Shown: piece by piece, positions 9,094-19,345 of the stretch
How positions within the stretch are numbered: the stretch's first letter is position 1
How the letters are laid out: each line of letters begins with the position of its first letter
Source of the DNA: an uncultured Verrucomicrobiota bacterium
Lineage (GTDB): Bacteria; Verrucomicrobiota; Kiritimatiellia; CAIVKH01
Direction of reading: 5' to 3'
NCBI GenBank assembly: GCA_937996795.1
Contig: CALKUH010000029.1
Span: 37,275-101,274 of the forward strand
DNA: 64,000 nucleotides
Position numbers and translations under genes: made by a program
Notes under the pieces: generated by a model
Seen by the model: only the letters and a program-made list of their open reading frames with translations
What the model was told of the DNA's origin: nothing
The model's database searches: none

Positions 9094-9924
9094 TCAGATC
9101 AGCCGGACTTTGGGCTTGGGGGGCGGGGATGCGGTGGGAGCGGGGGGCGGGATGGGGGCGCCGGCGGATCGCAGCAGGATGTAGCGCTCGTTGAGGTCGC
9201 GGAAGGAGCGGGTGAGCGCGGCATGGTCGGCTTCGGCGTCCTTGAGCTGTTGCATGAGGCGCGCGATTTCGACGAGCGCCGCATCGTGTGCGGCCTGCAG
9301 CGTCTCCAGCTCCGCGGGTTTCTCTTGCGCCGGCGTTTCCGGCGGGCGCTTCGCCTCCGCGAGCTCCTCCTCGAGTTCGCGCACGCGGGCGAGCAGGCGG
9401 TCGTTGCGCATGCTCAAATCGAGAAATTCTTTTTCGCGGATTGCGCTCAACGGGGCGGAAGGCGAGGGCGTAGCCGGTTTCGGTTCCGGGGCTGGAGCGG
9501 GCGTCGGCGCCGCGGGTTGGGGCTCCGGCGCCGCGCGCACGAGCGGACCCGCGGCTTGCAGTTCCTCATAGGCGGCGCGCGCGGCGTCGAGTTGCTTGAG
9601 CAGTTCCGGGAGCAGGACGGCGGCGAGCGTGCGGCGCTCGCCGGTTGCGCGATGAACGAGGGGCTCGTCGCCCGTGAGTACGCGGTCGCGTATCAGTTCG
9701 AGAAAGGCGAGCAGATGCAGGGGGCCCAGCGCCTTGTCGCCGGGCAGTTGCGCGATCCAATCGAGACCGAGTCCGGCCACGTCAATCGCGGGCCGCCAGG
9801 GGCCGTCCGCCTCCGCCACTTCATCGCCGGGGAAAACGCGGCCTTCCGCGGCCCAGCGAAGTAAATCGTTCCACTCCGCGGGCCCGTAGAGGGTTTGGTC
9901 AGCTTTGCGGAGGCGCCACGACAT
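9094..9924 (-). CDS. GYF_2-domain protein with coiled coil
   Basis: 276 residues, no signal peptide or membrane segment. Residues 1-45 (MSWRLRKADQTLYGPAEWNDLL...DEVAEADGPWRPA) match the GYF_2 (DUF4339) pattern, a small adaptor domain thought to bind proline-rich peptides. Residues ~60-125 are a helical segment, then a Pro/Ala-rich linker (~130-165), then a long coiled coil (~165-255) and a Pro-rich C-terminal tail (APIPPPAPTASPPPKPK). The arrangement suggests a scaffold rather than an enzyme. It starts nine bases after the LysM lipoprotein gene and is probably co-transcribed with it. Specific function unknown. Confidence 0.7.
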   Translation of the reverse strand: MSWRLRKADQTLYGPAEWNDLLRWAAEGRVFPGDEVAEADGPWRPAIDVAGLGLDWIAQLPGDKALGPLHLLAFLELIRDRVLTGDEPLVHRATGERRTLAAVLLPELLKQLDAARAAYEELQAAGPLVRAAPEPQPAAPTPAPAPEPKPATPSPSAPLSAIREKEFLDLSMRNDRLLARVRELEEELAEAKRPPETPAQEKPAELETLQAAHDAALVEIARLMQQLKDAEADHAALTRSFRDLNERYILLRSAGAPIPPPAPTASPPPKPKVRLI

Positions 9925-9933
9925 GAAGAGGCC

Positions 9934-10530
9934 TCACGGCGCGGGGATGAAGAGTTTCTGGCCGACGCGGAGGGCGTTGGGATTGGTCAGGTTGTTCGCG
10001 TCGATGATGGATTTCGAACTGACGTTGTAGGCCGAGGCGATGGCGGACAGCGTCTGGCCGGCCTCGACAACGTGCTCGTAGCCTTCCTGAGGTCCCGAGG
10101 GGCGCGGGCGCGATGTGGACGCGGACGCGGCGGGGCGTGGTTTGCTGGAGGCGCCGACCACTTGCGAGATGCGCGTCGTGAGGGTGTCGATCATTTCCTT
10201 GCGGTCGCGTTCGCGCGCGGCGTCGAGCGCGCGCAGCTGCGATTCGAGCGAGGCGATGCGCTGTTGCAGGGTCTGCACGTCGGACATCGTCGCGCCGCCG
10301 GGCGCGGCGCGGAGCGCCTCCAGGCTGCGGCTGAGGCGTTCGATTTCGAGGTCGTAGCCTTCGAGCCGTCCGCGCAGGCGGCTGTTCTCCTCCTGCAGGA
10401 GGCGCATGTCTTCGCGCAGCGCGGCTTCGGTCTGCTGCACGCCATAGGTGGCGAAGCAGCCGGTCAGCAACGGCGTCGCCAGCACGGCCGCCAGCGCCGC
10501 CGGGCGAAGAAGATGTTTTGCACAACGCAT
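9934..10530 (-). CDS. LysM-domain lipoprotein with coiled coil
   Basis: 198 residues from the ATG at 10530. The N-terminus is a lipoprotein signal (RPAALAAVLATPLLTGC, lipobox LTGC), so the mature protein is anchored to a periplasm-facing membrane leaflet. A long coiled coil (about residues 30-110) leads through a Ser/Pro/Arg-rich linker to a C-terminal LysM domain (HVVEAGQTLSAIASAYNV...NPNALRVGQKLFIP), which binds peptidoglycan glycan chains. An in-frame ATG at 10551 would add seven residues before the signal and is less likely. It probably tethers the envelope to murein or organises a divisome/elongasome-like complex (inference). Confidence 0.82.
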   Translation of the reverse strand: MRCAKHLLRPAALAAVLATPLLTGCFATYGVQQTEAALREDMRLLQEENSRLRGRLEGYDLEIERLSRSLEALRAAPGGATMSDVQTLQQRIASLESQLRALDAARERDRKEMIDTLTTRISQVVGASSKPRPAASASTSRPRPSGPQEGYEHVVEAGQTLSAIASAYNVSSKSIIDANNLTNPNALRVGQKLFIPAP

Positions 10531-10590
10531 GACCAAATCTGCATAATCCATGCGCCCGGGGTTCTCAAGCAAATTGAGGCGGGAAGAGGG

Positions 10591-10625
10591 CGAGTAGCGA
10601 GGAGCGGGTAGCGTATAGCGAGGAG
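10591..10625 (+). repeat. Degenerate heptamer tandem repeat (CGAGTAG family)
   Basis: Five consecutive in-phase 7-mers: cgagtag, cgaggag, cgggtag, cgtatag, cgaggag. The last unit supplies the GAGGAG ribosome-binding site of the amidohydrolase starting at 10632, so the repeat lies in its 5' leader. Confidence 0.75.
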
Positions 10626-10631
10626 GAGCTT

Positions 10632-11948
10632 ATGGGGCGCGAGTTGTTGATCAAGAATGCGCGGGTCTGGCCGGCGGCGGGGCAGCCGGTGATTGAAAAA
10701 GGATCCGTGCTCGTGCGCGACGGGCGTATTGCGAAGGTCGGGCGCTTTTCCGCGCGGGCCGACGAGGTGGTGGATGCGGACGGCCAGTTGCTGATGCCGG
10801 GCCTGATCCAGGGCCACATCCATTTGTGCCAGACGATCTTCCGCGGCGCGGGGGAGGACATGCCGCTGCTGCCGTGGCTGCGCAATGTGATCTGGCCGCT
10901 GGAGGCGGCGCACGACGAGGAGTCCATCCGCGCCTCCGCGCTGCTCGCCTGCGCCGAGATGATCCGCGGCGGCACGACGGCGTTCCTGTCGATCGAGACC
11001 GTCCGCCACACCGAGCACGCGTTCCGCGCGGTGCACGACGCGGGGTTGATGGGGGTGATCGGCCACTGCCTGATGGACATGACCGGCGGCTACCGCCCGT
11101 TGTCGGTGGAGATCGACGACGCGCTCGCGGACCTCGACGTCCTGCAGGAGCGCTGGGGCGAACACCCGCGCCTGCGCGTCGGCGTCGCGCCGCGTTTTGC
11201 GTTGAGCTGCTCCGGAAAAAACATGCGGAAGGCGGCTGACTACGCGCGCGAGCACGGCCTGCTGCTGCACACGCACTCGTCGGAGCAGGTCGCGGAGGTG
11301 GAACTCGTGCGCGAGCGCACGGGCAAATACAACATCGACTACCTGCACTCCGTCGGCCTGTCGGGACCCGATGTCTGCCTCGCGCACTGCGTCCACACGC
11401 AGCCGGAGGAGCGCGAGCTGTTGCGGGAGACGGGGACCAAGGTGCTGCACTGCCCGTCGGCGAACTTCAAACTCGCGTCCGGCATCGCGCCGATCCCGGA
11501 ATACCTGAAGATGGGCATCACCGTGTCCATCGGCGCGGACGGCACGCCGTGCAACAACCGGCTCGACCAGTTCATGGAGATGCGCGAAGCCGGGCTGATG
11601 CAGAAGATCCGCCTCGGCGCCGAGGCGCTGCCCGCGCGCGATGTGGTGATGATGGCGACCGAGGGCGGCGCAAAGACGCTGGGCTGGGAAAAGGAAATGG
11701 GCACGCTCGAGGTGGGCAAGCGCGCGAACATGATCATCGTCAACCAGGACAGCGTGCACACGATCCCCTCCACGGACCCCGCGACGAACGTCGTCTATTC
11801 CAACAACGCGTGCGACGTGCTGATGACGATCGTGGACGGCAGGATCCTGTACGAGGACGGCCAGCTCACAACGATCGACGAGGACAATTTGCGCGCCGAC
11901 GTCCGCCGTCACCGAGCGAAGCTGATGAAGCGCGCGGGGCTCGGGTAG
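10632..11948 (+). CDS. Amidohydrolase, probable adenosine-type deaminase (MTA/SAH/5'-deoxyadenosine)
   Basis: 438 residues. A metal-dependent amidohydrolase of the AtzA/TrzN-MtaD group: the first metal pair is in GLIQGHIHLCQT, the third His in LLLHTHSSEQVAE, the fourth in CLAHCVH, and the metal-binding Asp in SIGADGTPCNN. KVLHCPSANFKLASG is typical of S-adenosylhomocysteine/methylthioadenosine/5'-deoxyadenosine deaminases, which convert these nucleoside by-products of SAM chemistry to inosine derivatives. Radical-SAM enzymes in the window (MiaB, RlmN) would generate 5'-deoxyadenosine, which fits but does not prove that substrate. A strong GAGGAG precedes the ATG. Confidence 0.82.
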   Translation: MGRELLIKNARVWPAAGQPVIEKGSVLVRDGRIAKVGRFSARADEVVDADGQLLMPGLIQGHIHLCQTIFRGAGEDMPLLPWLRNVIWPLEAAHDEESIRASALLACAEMIRGGTTAFLSIETVRHTEHAFRAVHDAGLMGVIGHCLMDMTGGYRPLSVEIDDALADLDVLQERWGEHPRLRVGVAPRFALSCSGKNMRKAADYAREHGLLLHTHSSEQVAEVELVRERTGKYNIDYLHSVGLSGPDVCLAHCVHTQPEERELLRETGTKVLHCPSANFKLASGIAPIPEYLKMGITVSIGADGTPCNNRLDQFMEMREAGLMQKIRLGAEALPARDVVMMATEGGAKTLGWEKEMGTLEVGKRANMIIVNQDSVHTIPSTDPATNVVYSNNACDVLMTIVDGRILYEDGQLTTIDEDNLRADVRRHRAKLMKRAGLG

Positions 11949-11953
11949 AGCGG

Positions 11954-11973
11954 CAAGGGCCTGCCGCCCTCCA
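11954..11973 (-). repeat. Short interspersed repeat, shared with 23888-23907
   Basis: Twenty bases just after the amidohydrolase stop that, read on the minus strand, match 19 of 20 positions of 23888-23907 (core GGAGGGCGGCAGGCC). Both copies lie between genes. Confidence 0.55.
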
Positions 11974-11989
11974 CGCACAAGTGGCCACC

Positions 11990-12487
11990 TCAGGATGCGT
12001 CCGGCGCGGGCGGGGCGTAGACGATTTCCTCCGGAAGCAGGGCGACGAAGTCGGCCTCGAAATGCGCGGCGGGTTCGTTCTTTTCAAGGAGGGTGGCGAG
12101 CATCGCGAGGCGCGCCTTGCCCTTCTCGCGCAGCGAGCGGGCGAAGGCGGGCCAGTCGTCGGGATCGAACAGGATCGCGCGCGCGATCAGCGGGCCGGTG
12201 ACGGGGCGCTGGTAGTCCATCGTGTGCCGCCGGATGACGAGGTGGTGCGCGATGCGTTCCTGTTTCAGGCGCGCGTGGATCAAGGACCACGCGGCGAGGA
12301 TCGCCAGCGTGGACAGGCTGCCGCCGAAGGCGGTGCCCTGGTGGTTGCGGTTCGTCGCCAGCGGCGCGCGCAGGACGACGCGCTCGGGTACGACCTCCAT
12401 CACCTTCACGCGCATCGCCTTTGACACGGGAATGTGCCGGTGCAGGTAGCGCTCCAGCGCGAGCGCTGCGCGGGGCTTCGTCTTCAT
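11990..12487 (-). CDS. YiiD C-terminal-type thioesterase (hotdog fold)
   Basis: 165 residues from the ATG at 12487. The sequence (LERYLHRHIPVSKAMRVKV..., NHQGTAFGGSLSTLAILAAW, TMDYQRPV) matches the putative thioesterase domain found at the C-terminus of YiiD: a single hotdog domain in which NHQGTAFGGS is the CoA-thioester-binding turn. It presumably hydrolyses an acyl-CoA or acyl-ACP; the acyl group cannot be told from sequence. The open frame continues upstream without a convincing start. It ends 41 bases after the convergent amidohydrolase. Confidence 0.75.
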   Translation of the reverse strand: MKTKPRAALALERYLHRHIPVSKAMRVKVMEVVPERVVLRAPLATNRNHQGTAFGGSLSTLAILAAWSLIHARLKQERIAHHLVIRRHTMDYQRPVTGPLIARAILFDPDDWPAFARSLREKGKARLAMLATLLEKNEPAAHFEADFVALLPEEIVYAPPAPDAS

Positions 12488-12546
12488 GGTGTGCACAGGC
12501 CGGCGATGGCTTGGGGCATGGAACCGATCGCCCGGAGGAGACCGGA

Positions 12547-12972
12547 TCAGCGGGCCGCCGACCAGGTCCCTTCGGCGGAGCCGCCGACGGTGACGGTCCA
12601 GGTGCCGCTGATCGTTGCGCCGTCGCCGGCGGTTTCGCCGAACCAATCCACCACGAGGCCGCCTTGCGTCATCACCGTGGTGAACTCGATGTTGTCGCCA
12701 TCCACACTGCCGGAGATGACGCCGTTGCCGATGCTGCTGTCGGTGTACGACCCGCCCAGCATGGCGCCGTTTTGGCTGAAGTTGAAGGTGACGTTCGCCG
12801 AGCCGTTCGTGTTGCTGCGGGTTCCCGTGTACACGCCGTCGACGTTGACGGAGGCGACGGGCGCCCCGCCGCTGTCATTATCGTCGTCGTCATCGCTGGA
12901 ACTGCACGCGACGAGACCGAGTGAAGCCACCAACGCAGTGCAAACCATCCAACGCATCGAGCGACGCATCAT
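12547..12972 (-). CDS. Small lipoprotein of unknown function
   Basis: 141 residues from the ATG at 12972, preceded by GGAGG; a second ATG follows directly. The N-terminus is a lipoprotein signal (MVCTALVASLGLVACSSS), with the lipid-modified Cys followed by an Asp-rich flexible tether (SSSDDDDDNDSGG). The rest is Gly/Ser/Thr-rich with alternating beta-strand character (VYTGTRSNTNGSANVTFNFSQNG..., GATISGTWTVTVGGS), suggesting a small beta-sandwich or barrel exposed at the envelope. No catalytic motif is evident. It is divergent from the TRAP permease operon with about 100 bases between starts. Confidence 0.75.
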   Translation of the reverse strand: MMRRSMRWMVCTALVASLGLVACSSSDDDDDNDSGGAPVASVNVDGVYTGTRSNTNGSANVTFNFSQNGAMLGGSYTDSSIGNGVISGSVDGDNIEFTTVMTQGGLVVDWFGETAGDGATISGTWTVTVGGSAEGTWSAAR

Positions 12973-13073
12973 CGGAACCTCCGGTCGAATTGCGAAAGAG
13001 TGTATCAGGGTGCGCCGCGGGGGTGAAGATTTTCTCTTGATGCGGCGCGCGTTGTCCTCATCCTGTCGCCCGC

Positions 13074-13618
13074 ATGGAAACACAGGTCCCGAAACTCAGC
13101 GGTTGGTGCCGGGCGATCGACGCCGTGAATGCGTGGCTGGGGCGCGCGGTCAGCGTGCTGGTCGTGGCGGTCACGCTGATCGGCGCGGCCAATGCCGTGC
13201 TCCGCTACCTGGGCCGCTTTGCGGGCCAATCGCTCAGCTCCAACGCATGGCTTGAGTTCCAATGGTACCTGTTCGCGCTGGTCTTCCTCCTGGGCGCCGC
13301 GGTGACGCTGCGCGATGACGCGCATGTGCGGGTGGACGTGTTCCTGCACCGGCTTTCGCCGCGCGGCCGGGCCTGGGTCAACCTGCTCGGCACGCTGCTG
13401 TTCCTCATTCCGTTCTGCGTGATGATGCTCTGGGTGTCGTGGAATCCGGTGTGGAATTCCTGGTCGATCCGCGAAGGGTCGCCCGATCCCGGCGGCCTGC
13501 CGCGCTGGCCCATCAAGGCCATGATCCCGGTCGCGTTCCTGCTGTTGATGGCGCAGGGCCTCGTCACGGCGGCGCGCGCGTGGGCCGTGGTGCGCGACCC
13601 GAACGCCAGGGGCGCCTC

Positions 13619-13622
<4 letters not shown>
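13074..13622 (+). CDS. dctQ: TRAP transporter small permease DctQ
   Basis: 182 residues with four predicted membrane helices (about 24-46, 63-82, 101-124, 145-165) and the DctQ-like stretch NAWLEFQWYLFALVFLLGAAVTLRDDAHVRVDVFLHRLSPR. DctQ forms the membrane complex with DctM in tripartite ATP-independent periplasmic transporters, which take up organic acids with sodium. Its stop overlaps the GTG start of dctM by three bases, so the two subunits are coupled. The matching binding protein is on the other strand 4.6 kb downstream. Confidence 0.9.
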
Positions 13623-14938
<1,316 letters not shown>

Positions 14939-14964
14939 GTCGTTTCGCAGACCTCAGGGCCGAT

Positions 14965-15060
14965 CCCGAATCTCCCCATCTGCGAAATCTGCGGTGGTCC
15001 GGAATGGAGCCGCAGCTATCCCGGATCCCATTCGCGCTAATTCGCGGAATTCGCGGAGAA
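14965..15060. repeat. Intergenic repeats (ATCTGCG and AATTCGCGG units)
   Basis: Between dctM and the convergent SGNH gene, the unit atctgcgaa is followed by atctgcgg, and from 15030 the unit attcgcg recurs three times (attcgcgct, aattcgcgg, aattcgcgg). They belong to the same class of degenerate short tandem repeats seen elsewhere in the window. No open frame or promoter is obvious. Confidence 0.6.
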
Positions 15061-15095
15061 AAATCCGGATGGCGCGCCCGCGGATTTCGACACGG

Positions 15096-16379
15096 TCAGG
15101 GAAGCGCGCCCTCGGCGCCGAGTTCCAGCAGCTTCGCGTGCAGTTGCGCCGCGATGAACTTCAGGCCGGGTTGTTCGAAGTGGATGCCGTCCCCGGAAAA
15201 CATCGCATCGTATTTCGGGTCCGCCATGAGCTCCGCGAGGTCGAGCAGGGGCGTGCCGGTTTCCGCGGCGACCTTGCGCGTGAGGTCCAGGTATTCCGCG
15301 TGCACGCGGTGGACTTCCTCCACGCTGCGCGCGTGGCCGGAGCGCACCACCGCCTCCGTGAGGTCGCGGCGCGGCGCGGTGATCAGCACCGGCACGGCGC
15401 CGATGCCGCGAATTTCGCGCACGAATTCCTTCAGGGTGGCTTCATACACCGGATGGGGGACGCGGTACGTGCGATGATCCGCACCCGTCTCGACGCTGCC
15501 CTTCGGGCGCACGCTGCGCGTCATCGCGCCATAGAAGCGTTTCTTTTGCAGCCCGCTCATCACCGCCGCGCGGAGCGGGCTCACGCGCACCGCCATGCGG
15601 AGGTGATCCGGTTTGTCGTAGAGCCAGTGGTCGTTCCACCCGTAGTAGAGCGTCACGACATCCGGCTGCAGGTGGCGCACGACGTTCTGGAACTGGCGCA
15701 GGCCCTGCATGGAGGAGTAGCCGAAGACGCCGGTGTTGAAGGCGTGCCACGGCTCATCGGTCGGCCCCTGCTGTTGCAAGAGGCGGTTCAGTTCCGTGCT
15801 GTACGGCGGACGGCCCTGCGCGGTGCAGGAGTCGCCCATCACGATCACGCGGCGCGTGCCGTCCGGTTTTTGCGCGGGAAATTCGTCGTCGCGGAACCCC
15901 AGGGCATTGATGCGGATGCCGTCCCATCCCTTGCCCGGCGCGAAGCGCCAGAGCAGCTCGGGGTCGAGGATGACCTTGCTGTCGCCCTCCTTCGCTTTGG
16001 TGTCGATGTCCTCCTCGCCGCGGATCACGATCGGCGACGAGGCGCCGGGTTGCACGCGGGCCAGCGCCAGCGCGCCCTCGATGCCCATGAAGAAGCCCCA
16101 GGTCACGAGCCACGATGCGGTGAGTTTCTTTATCACGCTGAACTGGTAGAGCCCGCTCCCGCGCGTCGCGCCGCGGGCCAGCGCCAGCCGCGCCGCCAGC
16201 AGCAGCGCGGGGACCAGCACCGGCTTCCACCCCCAGCTGACCGTCGTGTTCAACGGACCCCACGTGAGGCGGAGCGGATCGAACAGCCACGCCAGCGGCA
16301 ACGCGACCACACCCGCGAACAGCAGGACGTCCAGCAGGGCAATCAGCGCGCGCTGCACGGCAGACGAAGAGGCATCCAT
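15096..16379 (-). CDS. Membrane-anchored SGNH/GDSL hydrolase
   Basis: 427 residues. The N-terminal ~100 residues contain two or three hydrophobic helices (LIALLDVLLFAGVVALPLAWLF, PVLVPALLLAARLAL, TASWLVTWGFFMGIEGALAL). The C-terminal ~250 residues form an SGNH hydrolase: block I VIVMGDSCTAQG with the nucleophile Ser, block III YYGWNDHW with the Asn, and block V FSGDGIHFEQPG with the Asp-His pair. Such enzymes de-esterify or acetylate/deacetylate sugars and lipids at the membrane surface. It follows the GH53-like gene by 71 bases in the same direction, so it may act on the same polysaccharide (inference). Confidence 0.82.
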   Translation of the reverse strand: MDASSSAVQRALIALLDVLLFAGVVALPLAWLFDPLRLTWGPLNTTVSWGWKPVLVPALLLAARLALARGATRGSGLYQFSVIKKLTASWLVTWGFFMGIEGALALARVQPGASSPIVIRGEEDIDTKAKEGDSKVILDPELLWRFAPGKGWDGIRINALGFRDDEFPAQKPDGTRRVIVMGDSCTAQGRPPYSTELNRLLQQQGPTDEPWHAFNTGVFGYSSMQGLRQFQNVVRHLQPDVVTLYYGWNDHWLYDKPDHLRMAVRVSPLRAAVMSGLQKKRFYGAMTRSVRPKGSVETGADHRTYRVPHPVYEATLKEFVREIRGIGAVPVLITAPRRDLTEAVVRSGHARSVEEVHRVHAEYLDLTRKVAAETGTPLLDLAELMADPKYDAMFSGDGIHFEQPGLKFIAAQLHAKLLELGAEGALP

Positions 16380-16450
16380 GCGCCGGACAATGAGTTTTTA
16401 TGCGGAAAACTCAAGCCGGTTTTTGCGGGATTCCAGAGGGTGTCGTCCGC

Positions 16451-18028
16451 CTAATAGACTGACTGCGCCGAGGTTTGGGCGCCGAATGCGCCGGTCATTC
16501 CAAAACGAAGCGGGGACATGTCGTTCACGGGATGCAGATGGACTTCGATTTGCTTCCGGGCAAAGTGCGTGAGCGCCTCCCCAAGTGCCGGCGTCTCCGG
16601 CTCACGGAGAAAGATGATCGCCTGTTCGCGCTCGGGATCGATTTTGCGAAGGACATCCTCCAGCGCATCTCCGACCAGCGGGATGCCTGCGTGCCCTGGA
16701 AGGCGTGTCAGGCTGAGGTTCTGTTGCAGCGAGGCCTTAAGGTTCACGGCGTAGGAGCCAACGTGAAGGGGTGTGTTCGTCAATAGCGCGATATGCTCAA
16801 TCGTTACGCCGCCGGTTTGCGCGCGCAATTCACGGATCAGCGGGATCATCCGCGACTTGGCCTCCTCGACCGGAATCGTGTAGAGCTGATCGGCGGAAAA
16901 CTCGAGGTAAACCGGCTTTTTCCGGGTGCGTCCGGTCCACGCTTCTTCCGCGAACCCGTCCCATGCCGGTTTGGATTCGCCCTTCGGGTCGAACAACGCA
17001 AAGGCCTTCCACATGCCCTCGCCACACCACTCGGGACTCCAGTAATACACCGAGGCGATGTCGGGATGCGCATCGCAGAAGGCGAGAAAATCGGCGATCC
17101 ATCGTTTCTGTCCGTCCGGTGTCAGTGGATAGCCCGGCACGTCGTACTTCCAGCGCGAGAACTGGCCGGAAAATTCGCGCGTGCTCGGATACGCTGTTTC
17201 GGGAATCGAAATGGGCCGGTTGATGGCGCGGGCCAGTCGCGTGACGGTTTCACCGAAGAGCGCCATTTCGAGCGAGCCGCCGATGTTGGAGGAGGGAAAA
17301 TACGAAAGGCCTGCGTAGTCCACCTGGATGCCTTGTTCAATCATGAAGCGGAAGAACGCAACGCAGAATTCCGTGTCCCACCAGTGCGCGATGTGCAGCA
17401 TAAATTTCGCGTCGGGGTCTGATTCGAGCACGCCGGCCTGGCTTGCGCGGATCAGTTCGGCGGTTCGCGGCCACAGCCGGCGGCTCAGGGCCTCCGGATT
17501 CTTTTTTGCGCCCTTGCGTGGGTACTCACCGCAGATGCCGTAATCAATTTCGTTGCCGATTTCATAGAGATGGTTGCGCAAGCCCTCCTTTCGGAAGTGC
17601 GCCACGATGTCGCGCGAGTAGATGCGAACGGCCTCGACGCGCTGTTCGAAGGTGAGATCCTTCCACGCCGTCGGCACCGGCTGTTTCATCATGTCCGCCC
17701 AATCCTCGCTGAGGAAGATGACCAGGTAGGGATTCATCCCCGCCGCGAGCGCGCGCCTTGCGACTTCCGTGGCGTAGTGTTTCCCGTTCGGGCCTTCGTC
17801 CTTCGTCCAGAGGCGAACGCGGAAATCCGTCACCCCTTTTTGCGCCATGCCCTTGAAGAGATCTTCCGCACGCCCATCCCAGGTCCACACGATGCCGTTC
17901 GTTTCCATGCCGAGCGAATAATTGGCATCCACGCCCACGATCAGCGGCGGTTTTTCGGACGGCGCTCCCGCGAACGCCGAAAATACCGCACCCACAACGC
18001 CCACCGCCCAGCACGTTCGTAACTTCAT
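16451..18028 (-). CDS. GH53-like endo-beta-1,4-galactanase
   Basis: 525 residues from the ATG at 18028, preceded by GGGAGG and followed by a signal peptide (CWAVGVVGAVFSAFAGA). Residues ~28-390 match the clan GH-A barrel of family 53: VGVDANYSLGME, FRVRLWTKDE, the acid/base Glu in LYEIGNEIDYG, DYAGLSYFPSS, and the nucleophile Glu in ISIPETAYPS. The family cuts beta-1,4-galactan side chains of pectin. The last ~130 residues (from about YTIPVEEAKSRM) are not part of the barrel and I do not recognise them. With the neighbouring TRAP and SGNH genes this may form a locus for plant- or algal-polysaccharide use. Confidence 0.8.
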   Translation of the reverse strand: MKLRTCWAVGVVGAVFSAFAGAPSEKPPLIVGVDANYSLGMETNGIVWTWDGRAEDLFKGMAQKGVTDFRVRLWTKDEGPNGKHYATEVARRALAAGMNPYLVIFLSEDWADMMKQPVPTAWKDLTFEQRVEAVRIYSRDIVAHFRKEGLRNHLYEIGNEIDYGICGEYPRKGAKKNPEALSRRLWPRTAELIRASQAGVLESDPDAKFMLHIAHWWDTEFCVAFFRFMIEQGIQVDYAGLSYFPSSNIGGSLEMALFGETVTRLARAINRPISIPETAYPSTREFSGQFSRWKYDVPGYPLTPDGQKRWIADFLAFCDAHPDIASVYYWSPEWCGEGMWKAFALFDPKGESKPAWDGFAEEAWTGRTRKKPVYLEFSADQLYTIPVEEAKSRMIPLIRELRAQTGGVTIEHIALLTNTPLHVGSYAVNLKASLQQNLSLTRLPGHAGIPLVGDALEDVLRKIDPEREQAIIFLREPETPALGEALTHFARKQIEVHLHPVNDMSPLRFGMTGAFGAQTSAQSVY

Positions 18029-18232
18029 GGATACCTCCCCGGTCCACGCGCGACGCAATATCATGAGAATAGAGTTAGCCGCCGGGACCCGGGGAATCCA
18101 ATCAGTTTTTTGTTAGGCGCGGTGGTCGGGGGGACCACCCGCTTGTCAGGCGGCCCCGCGCGTTTTGCCGGATGTCCGCGTGTTGCCGCGGCCTTTGGCG
18201 GGCGGGGATTTCCGCGTGGTCGTTTTATACGC

Positions 18233-19333
18233 TCACCCGCGCGGGAAGGCGAAGGACTGGTAGGCCTGTTCGGCGGTGTTGAACCACTTGAAGCTTTCGG
18301 CGCGGAAGGCTTTCCAGTGGGTGTAGACTTTCGCGTAGGCCGGGTCTTTGCCGGCGCGTTCTTCCATCAACGCGAAGGCCAGCTTCTCGGCCTCGGCCAT
18401 GACGTCGTCGGGGAAGCGGCGCAGCTGGGTGCCCTGCGCGATCAGCCGCGTGAGGGCGGCGGGGTTGAGCTGGTCATAGGTCGTCATCATCAGCTGGCCC
18501 GATTCGGCGGCGGCGGCGCGGAAGGCGGCCTGATACGACGAAGGCAGCGCGTCCCATGCGCGGCGGTTGAGGTAGTAGCCGATGCTCGCGCCGGGTTCCC
18601 ACCAGCCGGGGTAGTAGTAGTACTTCGCGATCTTGTGCAGGCCGAGTTTCTCGTCGTCCGCCGGGCCGACCCATTCCGTGGCGTCGATCGCACCGCGCTC
18701 CAGCGCCATGTAGATGTCCGACCCGGCGAGCACCTGCACGGTGACGCCGAGCTTGCTCATGATTTCGCCGCCGAGCCCGGGAATGCGCATCTTGAGCCCG
18801 CGCAGGCTCTGCAGGTTCGGGATCTCGCGCCGGAACCAGCCGCCCATTTGCGCGCCGGTGCCGCCGCCGTAGATCGGGACGATGTTGAAGTCGGCAAGCA
18901 CTTCGCCGATCAACTCGAGGCCGCCCGCGCGCGTGAGCCACGCGGCCTGCTGGCGCGCGGTGAGGCCGAAGGGCACGGTGGTTTCAAACGCGAGCGCGGG
19001 GTGTTTGCCGGTGTAGTAGTAGCCCGCGGTCTGGCCGACCTGCACGGTGCCCTGCTGCACGGCGTCCATGACCTGCAGGCCCGGCACGAGCTCGCCCGCG
19101 GGGTAGGGGCGCATCGTGAAGCGGCCGTCGGTCAGCTCCGCCACGCGTTTCGCCAGGAACTCGCCCGCGCCAAAGAGCGTGTCGAGGCTGCGCGGGAAAC
19201 TCGACGCGAGCCGCCAGTCGACCCGCGGCTGCGTGATCACCGCCGGGGCGGTCGATTCGCTCCGGCACCCCATCAGGAGTCCGCCCGTCACCGCCGCCGG
19301 AATGGCCTTTTGTAAAAACGCGCGTCGCTTCAT
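18233..19333 (-). CDS. dctP: TRAP transporter substrate-binding protein DctP, Tat/lipoprotein type
   Basis: 366 residues, ATG at 19333 with GGAGG upstream. The N-terminus MKRRAFLQKAIPAAVTGGLLMGC combines a twin-arginine-like motif with a lipobox, so it is probably exported folded and lipid-anchored. The DctP fold follows (WRLASSFPRSLDTLFGAGEFLAKRVAELTDGRFTMRPYPAGEL..., LRGLKMRIPGLGGEIMSKLGV, GAIDATEWVGPADDEKLGLH, YYYYPGWWEPG). The last motif resembles the 2-oxo-acid-binding TakP subgroup. It is the only binding protein in the window and probably serves the dctQ-dctM permease, although it is on the opposite strand. Confidence 0.9.
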   Translation of the reverse strand: MKRRAFLQKAIPAAVTGGLLMGCRSESTAPAVITQPRVDWRLASSFPRSLDTLFGAGEFLAKRVAELTDGRFTMRPYPAGELVPGLQVMDAVQQGTVQVGQTAGYYYTGKHPALAFETTVPFGLTARQQAAWLTRAGGLELIGEVLADFNIVPIYGGGTGAQMGGWFRREIPNLQSLRGLKMRIPGLGGEIMSKLGVTVQVLAGSDIYMALERGAIDATEWVGPADDEKLGLHKIAKYYYYPGWWEPGASIGYYLNRRAWDALPSSYQAAFRAAAAESGQLMMTTYDQLNPAALTRLIAQGTQLRRFPDDVMAEAEKLAFALMEERAGKDPAYAKVYTHWKAFRAESFKWFNTAEQAYQSFAFPRG

Positions 19334-19345
19334 ACTGTCGCCTCC

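Noticed and set aside
18112..18139. GTTAGGC core and ggtggtc/gaccacc hairpin as attC or terminator
   Set aside because: The arms are only 7 bp, no T-tract follows in either direction and the GTTAGGC has no partner.
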